Shown here: piece by piece, positions 15,969 to 24,603 of the stretch
Layout: each line of letters opens with the position of its first letter
How positions within the stretch are numbered: position 1 is the stretch's first letter
Assembly (NCBI GenBank): GCA_050331715.1
Contig: JBHJGO010000005.1
Location: 1-37,842, forward strand
Length of the DNA stretch: 37,842 nucleotides
Reading direction: 5' to 3'
Origin: JBHJGO01 sp050331715
Lineage (GTDB): Bacteria; Cyanobacteriota; Cyanobacteriia; Cyanobacteriales; Microcoleaceae
Translations under genes and position numbers: made by a program
Notes under the pieces: model-generated
Databases searched by the model: none
Seen by the model: only the letters and a program-made list of their open reading frames with translations
What the model was told of the DNA's origin: nothing

Positions 15969-16712
15969 ATGTCCAATTCCATGCCAAACGAACAGACTGA
16001 ATCCCTACAGGAAATACCATCAATTCCAGCCCGACTGCTGCTTGTAGATGATGAGCCTGGACTGCGGGAAGCGGTGCAGGCTTACTTGGAGGAGAGTGAC
16101 TTTACAGTTGATATTGCAGGCAATGCTCGGGAAGGTTGGGAATTATTGCAGCAGAACTTACCTGATTTGGTCATTACCGACATCATGATGCCAGAGGTGG
16201 ATGGCTATCAATTCCTCCAGCAAATGCGTCAGGATGAACGGTTTCAGGCCTTACCCGTCGTATTTCTGACAGCCAAAGGCATGACGACGGATCGAATTCA
16301 GGGATATCAGGCCGGATGTGATGCTTACATTCCCAAACCCTTTGATCCAGAAGAGTTGGTGGTCATTGTGAAGAATCTTTTAGAGCGACGCGCTGCTTCT
16401 CAGACGACCAATGCCGCTGGAACCCCCGATATTATGACCCTGGCCAATCAGATTGCCCGGATTGAAAATATGTTGCAGGGTCGCAGTGGCGTGCAGCAAA
16501 CGCCTTCCCCAATTCAAATTGATTTGACTCCCCGTGAACAAAGCGTTCTAGATTTGGTGGCCCAGGGCTTGATGAACAAGGAAATTGCGCGTCAGCTCGA
16601 CACCAGCGTTCGCAACGTGGAGAAGTACGTTAGTCGTCTGTTCACTAAAACAGGAACCAATAGCCGCACTGAATTGGTGCGTTATGCTCTAGAGCATGGT
16701 TTGACTCAGTAA
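15969..16712 (+). CDS. rre1: NarL/LuxR-type response regulator Rre1 (Ycf29)
   Basis: 247 residues. The receiver domain (about 21-140) has the acidic pair in LLVDDEP, the phospho-acceptor Asp71 (VITDIMMP), Thr101 and Lys123 (PKPF). A variable linker is followed by a LuxR-type helix-turn-helix (about 184-242, LTPREQSVLDLVAQGLMNKE and VRNVEKYVSRLF). Overall similarity is to cyanobacterial Rre1, the chloroplast Ycf29 homologue, which acts with the kinase Hik2 in stress gene control. That pairing is known from other cyanobacteria, and no kinase gene is in this window. A 14-bp tandem duplication covers its stop codon and a strong GC hairpin follows. Confidence 0.85.
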   Translation: MSNSMPNEQTESLQEIPSIPARLLLVDDEPGLREAVQAYLEESDFTVDIAGNAREGWELLQQNLPDLVITDIMMPEVDGYQFLQQMRQDERFQALPVVFLTAKGMTTDRIQGYQAGCDAYIPKPFDPEELVVIVKNLLERRAASQTTNAAGTPDIMTLANQIARIENMLQGRSGVQQTPSPIQIDLTPREQSVLDLVAQGLMNKEIARQLDTSVRNVEKYVSRLFTKTGTNSRTELVRYALEHGLTQ

Positions 16713-16730
16713 TTATGACTCAGTAATTAT
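16702..16730 (+). repeat. 14-bp tandem duplication across the rre1 stop codon
   Basis: TGACTCAGTAATTA occurs at 16702-16715 and again at 16716-16729. The first copy contains the last codons and the TAA stop of rre1, so the duplication does not alter the protein. Confidence 0.85.
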
Positions 16731-16767
16731 AAATACAGCCTTTCCAGGTCTATCGAGGTACAGATTT

Positions 16768-16801
16768 AGGAGGTGGAGGCGCGCCGCACCCCCACCTTCC
16801 T
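16768..16801 (+). terminator. GC-rich hairpin after rre1
   Basis: AGGAGGTGGAGG (16768-16779) pairs with CCCCCACCTTCCT (16789-16801), with one bulge and one mismatch, around a GC-rich loop. It lies 56 bp after the rre1 stop and is a likely terminator, though it lacks a T-tract. Confidence 0.55.
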
Positions 16802-17004
16802 CACTTCACCGGAGTTAGAAACGCTGTACATAAATAATGCATAAAACATTGGGGATTTAGCCTATCTACTAAGTAGATAGAAATAGGGGGTTTATCAAAA
16901 ACTCCCCTGCCCGCATTAAGCAAGGATTCAGGTGTAGGGTATTTGCTTCTGACTGCCAGGTTCTTTAATAAGTTTTTCGGATAACTCTCCTGAATAAATT
17001 CCCC

Positions 17005-18456
17005 ATGAAACGACTAAATCAAACACACACTAACTCTAGGTTCCGAGGCAGGAGCCACAGAATCTTCACGCTCATTCTGACTGCTCTATTAACATTTTGC
17101 TGGGTAGTTGAGTATGACATCTCAATTGCACGTTCACAGACTGCTAAGTCCTCGATTCAGCAGCCACTTCAGATTGAAATCCGTACTCCTAATGATTTCT
17201 CCATTCTGTCTTCCAACGTAATGAAAATGGAAAAACGAATGGAGCGGGAATATGAGGGCTATTTTCAGCGAAACCTAGCCGATGTTAATTTAGCCGGAAA
17301 TGATATTGCTCAAACATTACTAGAAATTAATCAGAAAACCAACACAAGATCTGCTGTATTTTGGGCAATTCCGAATGCGGATCATCTGCACTTGGTTCTA
17401 GTTGTTCCTGGCCAACAGCCGATGGTTAAGGATCTTTACGGGTTAACCCAGGAAGTGCTGACTCAGCATGTCCGTCACTTTCTATCTGAAGTCACAACTC
17501 CTAGAAAGCGTTCGACCCAATCCTACTTACCGATTGCCCAGCAGCTTCATGAGTGGATTATTCAGCCGTTTGAAGCAGAGCTAAAGGCAGCGAATATCGA
17601 TACGATTTTGTTCTGCATGGGAAAGGGATTACGAAATTTACCCATTGCCGCGCTGCACGATGGACGGCAATTCCTGATTGAGAAATATAGCCTCAGTTTG
17701 ATTCCAGCGTTCAACCTGATTAGCACTACATACAGTCCAGTCAAAGATTCTCAGGTGCTGGCGATGGGAGCATCTGAATTTGGACAGCTTGACCCCTTAC
17801 CGGCTGTTCCATTCGAACTCTCAACCATTGTTGAACCTGATCAGACTGCCGCACCAAAATCTAATACGCTTCCCTCACAATGGTCAGGTAAAGTATTTCT
17901 CAATGAAGCCTTCACCCTGAATAATCTCAGGGCGCAGCTGGCCGCCAAAACATTTCAAGTGATCCATCTGGCCACCCATGCGGAATTCCTGTCTGGATCT
18001 CCTGAAAATTCCTATATTCAGTTTTGGGATGACCAACTTCGCCTACATGAAATGCAGAAGATTAACTGGAGTAATCCATCGATTGAGCTGTTGGTCTTGA
18101 GTGCGTGCCGGACGGCTCTGGGGAATGAGGAAGCAGAGTTAGGCTTTGCGGGGCTGGCTCTCCATTCCGGTGTCAAGTCAGCCCTGGCCAGTTTATGGTC
18201 AGTCAGTGACCTGGGAACCCTGGCGCTCATGAGTGAATTCTACCAACAGTTGAAAACGGCTCCCTCGAAAGCCGAAGCCCTGAGACGGGTACAGATCGCC
18301 ATGGTTCAAGGCAAGGTTCAAATCTCCGAAGCAGGACTCCTTCTTTCCGGTGGCAAGCAGGTTGATCTGCCCATGCTCTTAACTGATGTTCCGGTCGAAA
18401 ATCTAGCCCATCCCTTCTATTGGTCTGCCTTCACAATGATTAGCAGTCCTTGGTAA
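17005..18456 (+). CDS. Exported CHAT-domain protein (caspase-like peptidase family)
   Basis: 483 residues. Residues 1-45 are a basic start plus a hydrophobic helix (FTLILTALLTFCWVV), a signal peptide or membrane anchor. A middle domain (about 60-170) has the CHAT-associated pattern of a helical segment and a strand repeat. The CHAT domain (about 175-483) shows the caspase-type dyad His325 (IHLATHAEF) and Cys368 (VLSACRTALG), plus GFAGLALHSGVKSALASLW. Many cyanobacterial CHAT proteins carry TPR repeats; this one does not. It may be a protease acting outside the cytoplasm, but no substrate gene is evident. Its 3' end overlaps the convergent DUF2854 gene by 17 bp. Confidence 0.85.
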   Translation: MKRLNQTHTNSRFRGRSHRIFTLILTALLTFCWVVEYDISIARSQTAKSSIQQPLQIEIRTPNDFSILSSNVMKMEKRMEREYEGYFQRNLADVNLAGNDIAQTLLEINQKTNTRSAVFWAIPNADHLHLVLVVPGQQPMVKDLYGLTQEVLTQHVRHFLSEVTTPRKRSTQSYLPIAQQLHEWIIQPFEAELKAANIDTILFCMGKGLRNLPIAALHDGRQFLIEKYSLSLIPAFNLISTTYSPVKDSQVLAMGASEFGQLDPLPAVPFELSTIVEPDQTAAPKSNTLPSQWSGKVFLNEAFTLNNLRAQLAAKTFQVIHLATHAEFLSGSPENSYIQFWDDQLRLHEMQKINWSNPSIELLVLSACRTALGNEEAELGFAGLALHSGVKSALASLWSVSDLGTLALMSEFYQQLKTAPSKAEALRRVQIAMVQGKVQISEAGLLLSGGKQVDLPMLLTDVPVENLAHPFYWSAFTMISSPW

Positions 18457-19000
18457 GGTTATCTCGAATCAAAGCCAGATCAATCTGCTCTTCTGTCGGC
18501 TGGGTAATGTCAGTTCGAATATTGGGGCCAAAGAATGTGGTAATCCGCTCCTGTTTTTTCTGCCAGTCTTCCAGAGAAACAAAGGGGGAGTCAAATTCTA
18601 GAACCAGGGTGTATGCGCCATCCGTTGCCTCCTCTCGCAGACCAATTAATTGAGGATGCTCATCGTCCATATCTCCAAGTTCTAGGCGGTCTAGCGTCTC
18701 AGCTAAGTGCGCGGATTGACCATAACGGTAGCGGGTCACATCTTTACGAACCTGTGTTTGGGTTTCAGTGGCCTGGTTATCCCTCAGTTGTTCAACTTCT
18801 GAGGAGATTTCTGCTGTGTAGGGCACCGGCCGTAGTTCAGCGGCTTGTAATGCTAAACCTCCTAACAAGACTGGAATCCCATAAAAAAAGCCAGCCAGGT
18901 TCAAGGTTGCGTAGTCAGCAAAGTAGGCAACAAACCCAACAAGGGTCAGAACCCCTCCAACAATTAACCCTATTCGAGCTAGAGACGTTTGGCGTAACAT
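18440..19000 (-). CDS. DUF2854 family membrane protein
   Basis: 186 residues. Two N-terminal hydrophobic helices (about 10-28 and 33-50, LIVGGVLTLVGFVAYFADYA and FFYGIPVLLGGLALQA) are followed by a soluble domain (VRKDVTRYRYGQSAHLAE and on). This pattern matches the DUF2854 family of cyanobacteria and plastids, whose function is unknown. It probably sits in the thylakoid or plasma membrane with its C-terminal domain in the cytoplasm. The last 17 bp overlap the end of the convergent CHAT gene. Confidence 0.82.
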   Translation of the reverse strand: MLRQTSLARIGLIVGGVLTLVGFVAYFADYATLNLAGFFYGIPVLLGGLALQAAELRPVPYTAEISSEVEQLRDNQATETQTQVRKDVTRYRYGQSAHLAETLDRLELGDMDDEHPQLIGLREEATDGAYTLVLEFDSPFVSLEDWQKKQERITTFFGPNIRTDITQPTEEQIDLALIRDNLTKDC

Positions 19001-19199
19001 AGAATCTATACATCATGAAATATCTCAACCTTGATTTTATATTCTTGTTGCCCGCTTTTTGGATTTCACGGAATATTGGGTGATTCATCCCACGATATTC
19101 CATCACTGAGCAAAGACCTTTGCACGGCCAGCAAGAGTTGGGTTGAGACAAGAGCGAGCATCACATCTACAGACCACCCTCGTCATTCTTATTAATTCT

Positions 19200-19457
19200 A
19201 TGACTCGGAGCAAAGACCTAATAGCCAGCGATGCCGACCAGCACTCTATTCTTGAGGAACTCGATTCACTTAAGCGAGAGGACGAGCGGCTGTACAATAT
19301 TTTGGCGATTGATATCTGGGCCTTGGCTAAAACGATGGATGAAGTTCATCCTGGTTTCTGGAGCGTATTCATGAGAAACCGTGAACAAGCCCTGAAACGA
19401 TTTCTAGCGGAAATGTCCCGTGACAAGCCGAATCAGCGCCCGCCCTTTCTTCAATGA
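19200..19457 (+). CDS. Small acidic conserved protein of unknown function
   Basis: 85 residues from ATG at 19200 (MTRSKDLIASDADQHSILEE); the frame is open further up to a TTG at 19143, which is less likely. The body is helical with a Glu/Asp/Lys-rich start and a later motif ALAKTMDEVHPGFWSVFMRN. I recognise no family. It is followed by two more small helical proteins (19562 and 19774), a cluster of uncharacterised genes. Confidence 0.55.
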   Translation: MTRSKDLIASDADQHSILEELDSLKREDERLYNILAIDIWALAKTMDEVHPGFWSVFMRNREQALKRFLAEMSRDKPNQRPPFLQ

Positions 19458-19561
19458 CCAGGCATGCTATGCACCGCACAGCGACCGATGAGCTGCCCTG
19501 ACTCTCTGCCGTAAGTGATTCCTGTGCTGTATAGTTGTTGAGGAGATTGCAAAGTTTGAAG

Positions 19562-19753
19562 ATGGGAACTATGAACGTAGAGCAGATTCGAGAGCGGGTG
19601 GCTCAGATTGAAGCGAAGCGAGAATCCCTGGTTAAGTTGCTAGATCAACCTAATCTAGGAACTCTGAGAATTGATGTTAATCAAGCGCTGGAGGAAATTG
19701 ACGAACTGATCGAGGATTTCAAGCGAACTTTTCCCGATCAGTCAGAAAGCTGA
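19562..19753 (+). CDS. Small coiled-coil protein of unknown function
   Basis: 63 residues from ATG at 19562; a second ATG (19571) and an upstream TTG start at 19556 with a GGAG box near 19541-19545 are alternatives. The sequence (VEQIRERVAQIEAKRESLVK, then VNQALEEIDELIEDFKRTF) is two helices with heptad hydrophobic spacing, compatible with a coiled coil. It could bind a partner protein. No family was recognised. Confidence 0.5.
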   Translation: MGTMNVEQIRERVAQIEAKRESLVKLLDQPNLGTLRIDVNQALEEIDELIEDFKRTFPDQSES

Positions 19754-19773
19754 ATGGATCGCAGTTGCTCGGG

Positions 19774-19986
19774 TCAACTGCCGAAGACCTCATCCTCAAT
19801 TCCGATCCACCACTCTCCAAGCTGATTCAAATCATGCTGGATATCGGCCAATTCTTGAACATACTCCGAAGTTGAAATTGTGGAACGTCGCTCCTGCAGC
19901 TTCTTCAATCGTAACTGGGCCAGGAGCCAAGGCTTTGCTTGTCCTCCAGTAGCTTCAATGTATCTTGCCAGTTCATTGCTGTTCAT
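19774..19986 (-). CDS. Small conserved protein of unknown function
   Basis: 70 residues. The helical sequence has a Tyr-Ile-Glu start (LARYIEATGGQAKPWLLAQL) and a Trp-Trp near the end (LNQLGEWWIGIEDEVFGS). It converges on the coiled-coil gene 20 bp away. No family was recognised, and the compact, complete open frame is the main evidence. Confidence 0.5.
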   Translation of the reverse strand: MNSNELARYIEATGGQAKPWLLAQLRLKKLQERRSTISTSEYVQELADIQHDLNQLGEWWIGIEDEVFGS

Positions 19987-20081
19987 AGGGAAAACCGGGT
20001 CAATTCGTAATGATTATTCAGGGAGTGGCTTGGGCAGAAGTCTGTTAGAATTTTGGCATTTAGCTCACTTAAGTCAGCGGT

Positions 20082-20651
20082 ATGAATAAGCTGAAAGTTT
20101 CTGGCCAAGTTCTATCTTCAATTTTGGTTATATCCCATTTAACCACTGATACTGCCCAGGCAGGTGCGCCAGCCCATCCGGTTATTCCGCCAAAGCCGAA
20201 GCCCCATTTGCCCAAGCATCCTCACCCTCAGCCTGTTCCACCAAGTCATGGCTGTAGGGGTTGGGATTCATGGGAGAGACCCTACACTCCCTACGATGAG
20301 CTGGTTCAGCCCTATGCAAAGCATGTAGAGCCAGAGCATCCCGGAACCGCCCATCCCCTACCTTCCAAACCTTGCCATTACGGTTTTCATCAGGAGCATT
20401 CCCAACCCATCAAGCCTGTACAGCCAATTGCACCCAGTCACTACCCTGAGCAGCATTATTCTACGACTCATCCGGGCCGGGTTGTTGATCGACATTCCCA
20501 GTCTCTATGGCCAGAATTCGCCTGGATGAATGCACCTGATACAAGTCTGGATGGTGTGTTTACAGTTCTGATTGCACTGGGTTTGTGGTGGTGGTTGAAT
20601 TCTCTCCTCCCCTCTCCAAAACAGGATGCCCCTAAGCCTAAGAAGGAGTAG
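20082..20651 (+). CDS. Exported His/Pro-rich protein with C-terminal membrane helix
   Basis: 189 residues. The N-terminus (VSGQVLSSILVISHLTTDTA) is signal-like. The following 120 residues are rich in Pro, His, Lys and Gln, with runs such as PKPKPHLPKHPHPQPVPP, and Cys at two places. A hydrophobic segment (FTVLIALGLWWWLNSLL, about 160-176) precedes a Lys/Pro tail. The His density suggests binding of a divalent metal at the cell surface, but low-complexity sequence makes this weak evidence. The gene ends 79 bp before the GUN4 gene. I recognise no family. Confidence 0.6.
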   Translation: MNKLKVSGQVLSSILVISHLTTDTAQAGAPAHPVIPPKPKPHLPKHPHPQPVPPSHGCRGWDSWERPYTPYDELVQPYAKHVEPEHPGTAHPLPSKPCHYGFHQEHSQPIKPVQPIAPSHYPEQHYSTTHPGRVVDRHSQSLWPEFAWMNAPDTSLDGVFTVLIALGLWWWLNSLLPSPKQDAPKPKKE

Positions 20652-20666
20652 CTTTCTGGGCTTTAG

Positions 20667-20726
20667 TTTTTACGATTTAACTTTTTACGATTTAATTCTC
20701 TTCAGTTTAACTTCTTACGATTTAGA
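20667..20726 (+). repeat. Four-unit 15-bp tandem repeat in the leader of the GUN4 gene
   Basis: Four consecutive 15-bp units run from 20667 to 20726. The first two are TTTTTACGATTTAAC and TTTTTACGATTTAAT; the third (20697-20711) is degenerate; the fourth (20712-20726) keeps TTACGATTTA. The array ends three bases before the ATG at 20730, so it occupies the whole ribosome-binding region. Confidence 0.8.
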
Positions 20727-20729
20727 TTT

Positions 20730-21617
20730 ATGGGTCAATGTCCCGTTTGCGACAGTGAATATAGTCAAGATTCATCAGCAACCTGTTCAGTCTGCGGTTG
20801 GAGGCCAGAGCCGCATGCAATAGAGCAAATCTCTCAGGATGTTTCAGAATTTTGGCAACAACAGGAACGAAATCGGATTGAATGGGCCAGACAAACCTGG
20901 CAAAAGTTGCAAAACGCCAAGCAAACGTTAGCTGACCGGCGACCCGACGAAATTCGCTTCAAGTACCATTTGGTCAAGAAATTAGCAATCCTAGAAGAGC
21001 AGTTTCAGAAGGCAACTCAAGAACGCTCTATCCTCCAACGGCAGATGGATCAGGTCATCTCACACCTGAAAACCTTAGATCCGGAAAAGCTAAGTCAAAC
21101 TACAGCTCGATTGAATACCTGGCTTGATACCCAGGAAACGGTTCCACTTTCTGAAGTTGGTGCAAATTATGATCCGCTAGCTGAACAACTCGCCGCCCAA
21201 CAGTGGCAAGTTGCTGACGAATATACCTGGCAGTTGATACTGGCCATCACTCAGCGACAGCAATATGGTTGGTTGCGGGTAGAGGATGTGGAAAACTTTC
21301 CCTGCACTGACTTGAGAACAATTGATCAGTTCTGGCGCTACTACAGCAATGGACAGTTCGGCTTGTCAGTTCAGCAGGGCATCTGGGAGAAAGTCGCCGG
21401 AGACTATGGCACATTCTGTGATCAGGTAAGCTGGCGCAAAGGCGAGAACTGGAAGTATTACGAAGAGCTTAGTTTTAATTCCAGCGCCCCCCCAGGCCAT
21501 TTACCCGTCCTGGTCTGGCGAAAACGAGCCTGCTACGGCATTAGCCAGGGAACTGCGGCAGAATGTCTAACTTCAATGATCTATCGATTGAAAATCTGTA
21601 CGCCAGAAAATGAATAA
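20730..21617 (+). CDS. Zinc-ribbon GUN4-domain protein
   Basis: 295 residues in three parts. Residues 1-25 hold a zinc ribbon (Cys4, Cys7, Cys19, Cys22). Residues about 35-125 are a charged, helical, coiled-coil-like stretch (AILEEQFQKATQERSILQRQ). Residues about 145-285 are a GUN4 domain (LAEQLAAQQWQVADEYTWQL, PCTDLRTIDQFWRYYSNGQF, FGLSVQQGIWEKV). GUN4 proper binds porphyrins and stimulates magnesium chelatase in chlorophyll synthesis. Cyanobacteria have several further GUN4-domain proteins with other N-termini whose roles are unclear. Here a zinc ribbon replaces the usual regulatory partner domain. The only early ATG is at 20730, just after the repeat array. Confidence 0.85.
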   Translation: MGQCPVCDSEYSQDSSATCSVCGWRPEPHAIEQISQDVSEFWQQQERNRIEWARQTWQKLQNAKQTLADRRPDEIRFKYHLVKKLAILEEQFQKATQERSILQRQMDQVISHLKTLDPEKLSQTTARLNTWLDTQETVPLSEVGANYDPLAEQLAAQQWQVADEYTWQLILAITQRQQYGWLRVEDVENFPCTDLRTIDQFWRYYSNGQFGLSVQQGIWEKVAGDYGTFCDQVSWRKGENWKYYEELSFNSSAPPGHLPVLVWRKRACYGISQGTAAECLTSMIYRLKICTPENE

Positions 21618-21702
21618 GACGTTTTAATTTCTATTTACAGCGTTTTCAAGGTACTTTAGGGCCACTGAAATCCGAGCGATGGCAATGCACTGGGCCGCTC
21701 TC

Positions 21703-24603
21703 TCAAATGATTCCTATTTTTCCCAATAGAATTCTCAAGGAGGTTAAGTTCACCCAGATATCTTCTGTGAGAGGATTCTGGTACATCAGGTTTCGTAGAG
21801 GGTAGCAGGCAAACCCTTCACCCGTCAGGGCATAGTGATCCAGTTGAAGCGATTGACTGATTACCCAGTAATAATGTCGATGATAGTGAGGAGAAATCAA
21901 CTCCACTACTTTGGTTTTAGGTTCACAAAACACGATATTCGTCAGTCCACTGCCATGGGGTGCAATTACAATTTCCGCTTGATGGAACAGGCTCACCTGC
22001 TCAGCAAAGGATAATTCTGCCAGGTGATAACAGACGAAGCCATGTTGACTGAGAACCTCTAATACCTCCGCTTCATTGAGCACCCTACGATGTCTGGCAT
22101 CCTGACGGCTAATGTAGATACGAGCAGGGAACTTACCCGAATTGAGGTTCACAGGGGTGAGGAACGTTCGACGCAGAAAGTCAATTGCCCAGGGTTGTGA
22201 CCAGCCCAATGGCCCAGCGAAGGACGGCACAATTAGTTCATCGGCCTCAAGATGAGGGAATTCATCGCTGGCTAGAATTCGATCTTTCGGAATGCCGAGT
22301 TGTTTCAGGGTTGCTTCCTGGAAATCCAGATGGTAATTGTTCACCAGAAACCAATCAATGTGGTCAAGGTTCATTCCACTCCGATGGATCAACTCAATCC
22401 GAGGTAGCACATCGACCATCCAGTGAAAGTAGATATTCCCGGAGAGACCCGAAAGCACCGCAACCGTTCCCGTAACCTGTTTGCGAGGGGGTAATTGTTC
22501 CTGGTCAAAAATTCGATGGGGTCTAGCCCTCGGCTGCCGACAACCGGGCAACTCACCCGGATATTCACGGGAAACGTCCGCCAAAAGTTGCTGATCCGGG
22601 GTAATGAGTGCAATGGCCTTGCACACCATCCAGGGATTTTCCTGGGGTACAATCCAAGTGCGTCCTTGGGGAATTCGAGCCACAAAATGACTGAATCCCA
22701 AATTCAATGGTCGAGCCGGACGAGGAAAGGTTTGGATGCCGTGACCCAGGTTAGCCAGTTGTAGCTGCTTGAAAATATTGGGTAAGCAAATGTGACAGTC
22801 GAGTCCCTGACATTCCAGCTCGGAATCTGAGGTTTCAGTCTGGGAAAATTGAGCAGCAACAAAGGGGATTGCTTCAGTATCTTCCAGGAATTGCAGCGGA
22901 AAGTAATGGGTTTCAGCTAATCCTTCTGCCCGGAGCCAGGTCTGGGTTAAAGCACAGGTTTTCAGTGGCTTCCAGTCTGGATCATAATCCGGTCGGGCAG
23001 TGATCCAACTTAGTGCGAGGGGATGAATTGTAATTGCTGGTAATTGTTGGAAAACAGTTTCATAATACTGAACTGCCAGGGTTTGACGTTGCTGTTTTTC
23101 TAAAATCAATCCTAAGACCAGATCAATTTCAGCTTGATTTTCTATGTACTGTTCCGAAGATTTTTCTGCAAGATTCGACGAATCCTTCATGGCTAGATCA
23201 CGGCCTAGATGAGCCACCACTAGCGCTGAATTCCAGCGTTTTTTTCGGAGTAAACAATAGCTCAACCGCCAGTAGAGCTGCAATTGTTGAGGTTGGGCTT
23301 GTAGAGCTATTTGATAATAGCGGATGGCCTGATCAAATTCCTCGTATCGTGCCAGGGTATTGCCGAGGTGCAGGTAGGTTTCGCCCAGGAGTTGGCAGAG
23401 TTGAACAATTGAGTTTGTTACTTGCAATGAATGTTCCGGGTGTGGTCGCGTTGATGGGTCTGCTGGATTCCTGCCTGCGCGGGAATGCCGGAGGTGGGAC
23501 TCTAATTCCTGAATATTCTCCAGGTTATTGTCAAAATCACTGTGACGTAACAGGTTCAGAAATTGGGTGCAGGAAATTTGCGCCAATTGCAGTTCATCGG
23601 CCAGAACTTCATCGGTGATACCCGTCGAATAAATTTGAGCATTCAATTCACAAAAGGCATCCACAAACTTCGGGTCGAGGGAAATCGCCGTCTGTAGATC
23701 CCGCAGGGCTTCGGCCATTTTTCCCTGCATCATCCAGGAATTTGCACAATCGCTATGGGCCAAAATGTCATCTGGCTTCAGCTCAATCACCCGATGGAAA
23801 TAATCGATGGCAACACGGTGTTGATTCTGTTCCTGCCAGAGTTTTGCCAGATTGTTGTAGGCAATGGCTAAATCCGGCTTCAACTCAACGGCTTTCTGAT
23901 AGGCTGCGATCGCCTGCGCTGTTTTGGACTGAGCCATAAATACTCGACCCAGATTGTTGTACAACAACGCCCAACTGGGTCGCTGTTGCAGTCCCTCCTG
24001 AAACATGGCTTGCGCCTTAGCCAACTGCCCTTGTTTCAGCAAGAGACAACCCAAGGTGTTGTAGGCTTCCACTGCCCCAGGCATGCGACGAATCAGTTTT
24101 TCTAAAACCGTAATCGCTTCATCATTTTGCCCCTGTTGATTCAGAACCACTGCCCAGCCCAAGTAAGCTCGAACGTATTGGGGATTGAGGGCGATCGCCT
24201 GCCGATAAAAATGAATCGCTTGGGTGTACTCTCCCTTTTGAGACAGGGCTTCTCCCAGGGCATAATACAATTCCTGGGGGGGTTGGGGATGGAGCTTTAG
24301 GGCTTTTTGGTAAAAGGTAATGGCCTCATCCAGCCAACCCACGTTGCGATAGAGCCGTGCCAGGTAGAGATAGGGTTCCGCCCAGGTTGGTTGCAGTTCC
24401 ATCGCTCGAACATAGGCGTGCATCGTTTCCGTCCATTGTTGCCTTGCTTCGTAGATATTGCCGAGCAATTGATAGGCAGGGGCAAATTCAGGCACAGCGC
24501 GGAGAATTTGCTGACAAATGGTAAATGCCTGATCGGTATCACCTTGATTGAGCAAGATGAAGCTTTGCTGGAGCAGTTTGTCGATGCTCGTATCACTGGC
24601 CAT
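21703..24603 (-). CDS. Large TPR protein with C-terminal GT61-type glycosyltransferase domain
   Basis: 966 residues. From residue 8 to about 330 there are repeated TPR units (LYNNLGRVFMAQSKTAQAIA, AIAYNNLAKLWQEQNQHRVA and others). A further TPR cluster (about 400-460) leads into a linker. The C-terminal 300 residues match the GT61 family (DUF563): GNIYFHWMVDVLPRIELIH, RIYISRQDARHRRVLNEAEV, HQAEIVIAPHGSGLTNIVF, VVELISPHYHRHYYW. Such enzymes transfer xylose or N-acetylglucosamine in eukaryotes; the bacterial substrates are unknown. TPRs suggest a protein scaffold for envelope glycan or protein glycosylation. Around residues 367-385 the reading SHLRHSRAGRNPADPSTR comes from a REP-like palindrome at 23463-23491, apparently an in-frame insertion that the protein tolerates. 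Confidence 0.85.
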   Translation of the reverse strand: MASDTSIDKLLQQSFILLNQGDTDQAFTICQQILRAVPEFAPAYQLLGNIYEARQQWTETMHAYVRAMELQPTWAEPYLYLARLYRNVGWLDEAITFYQKALKLHPQPPQELYYALGEALSQKGEYTQAIHFYRQAIALNPQYVRAYLGWAVVLNQQGQNDEAITVLEKLIRRMPGAVEAYNTLGCLLLKQGQLAKAQAMFQEGLQQRPSWALLYNNLGRVFMAQSKTAQAIAAYQKAVELKPDLAIAYNNLAKLWQEQNQHRVAIDYFHRVIELKPDDILAHSDCANSWMMQGKMAEALRDLQTAISLDPKFVDAFCELNAQIYSTGITDEVLADELQLAQISCTQFLNLLRHSDFDNNLENIQELESHLRHSRAGRNPADPSTRPHPEHSLQVTNSIVQLCQLLGETYLHLGNTLARYEEFDQAIRYYQIALQAQPQQLQLYWRLSYCLLRKKRWNSALVVAHLGRDLAMKDSSNLAEKSSEQYIENQAEIDLVLGLILEKQQRQTLAVQYYETVFQQLPAITIHPLALSWITARPDYDPDWKPLKTCALTQTWLRAEGLAETHYFPLQFLEDTEAIPFVAAQFSQTETSDSELECQGLDCHICLPNIFKQLQLANLGHGIQTFPRPARPLNLGFSHFVARIPQGRTWIVPQENPWMVCKAIALITPDQQLLADVSREYPGELPGCRQPRARPHRIFDQEQLPPRKQVTGTVAVLSGLSGNIYFHWMVDVLPRIELIHRSGMNLDHIDWFLVNNYHLDFQEATLKQLGIPKDRILASDEFPHLEADELIVPSFAGPLGWSQPWAIDFLRRTFLTPVNLNSGKFPARIYISRQDARHRRVLNEAEVLEVLSQHGFVCYHLAELSFAEQVSLFHQAEIVIAPHGSGLTNIVFCEPKTKVVELISPHYHRHYYWVISQSLQLDHYALTGEGFACYPLRNLMYQNPLTEDIWVNLTSLRILLGKIGII
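23463..23491 (-). repeat. REP-like palindrome inside the TPR-GT61 coding sequence
   Basis: ATTCCTGC (23467-23474) and GCGGGAAT (23479-23486) form an 8-bp stem with one G-T pair and a 4-nt loop, flanked by CTGG and GCCGG. A second copy of the same pattern is at 36702-36730. Translation gives HSRAGRNP on the coding strand and LDSCLRGN on the other, typical of such dispersed repeats. Confidence 0.75.

Noticed and set aside
23034..23618. 194-codon plus-strand frame opposite the TPR-GT61 gene
   Set aside because: It lies fully inside a well-supported minus-strand gene. Its LDSCLRGN peptide is the reverse reading of the REP-like palindrome.
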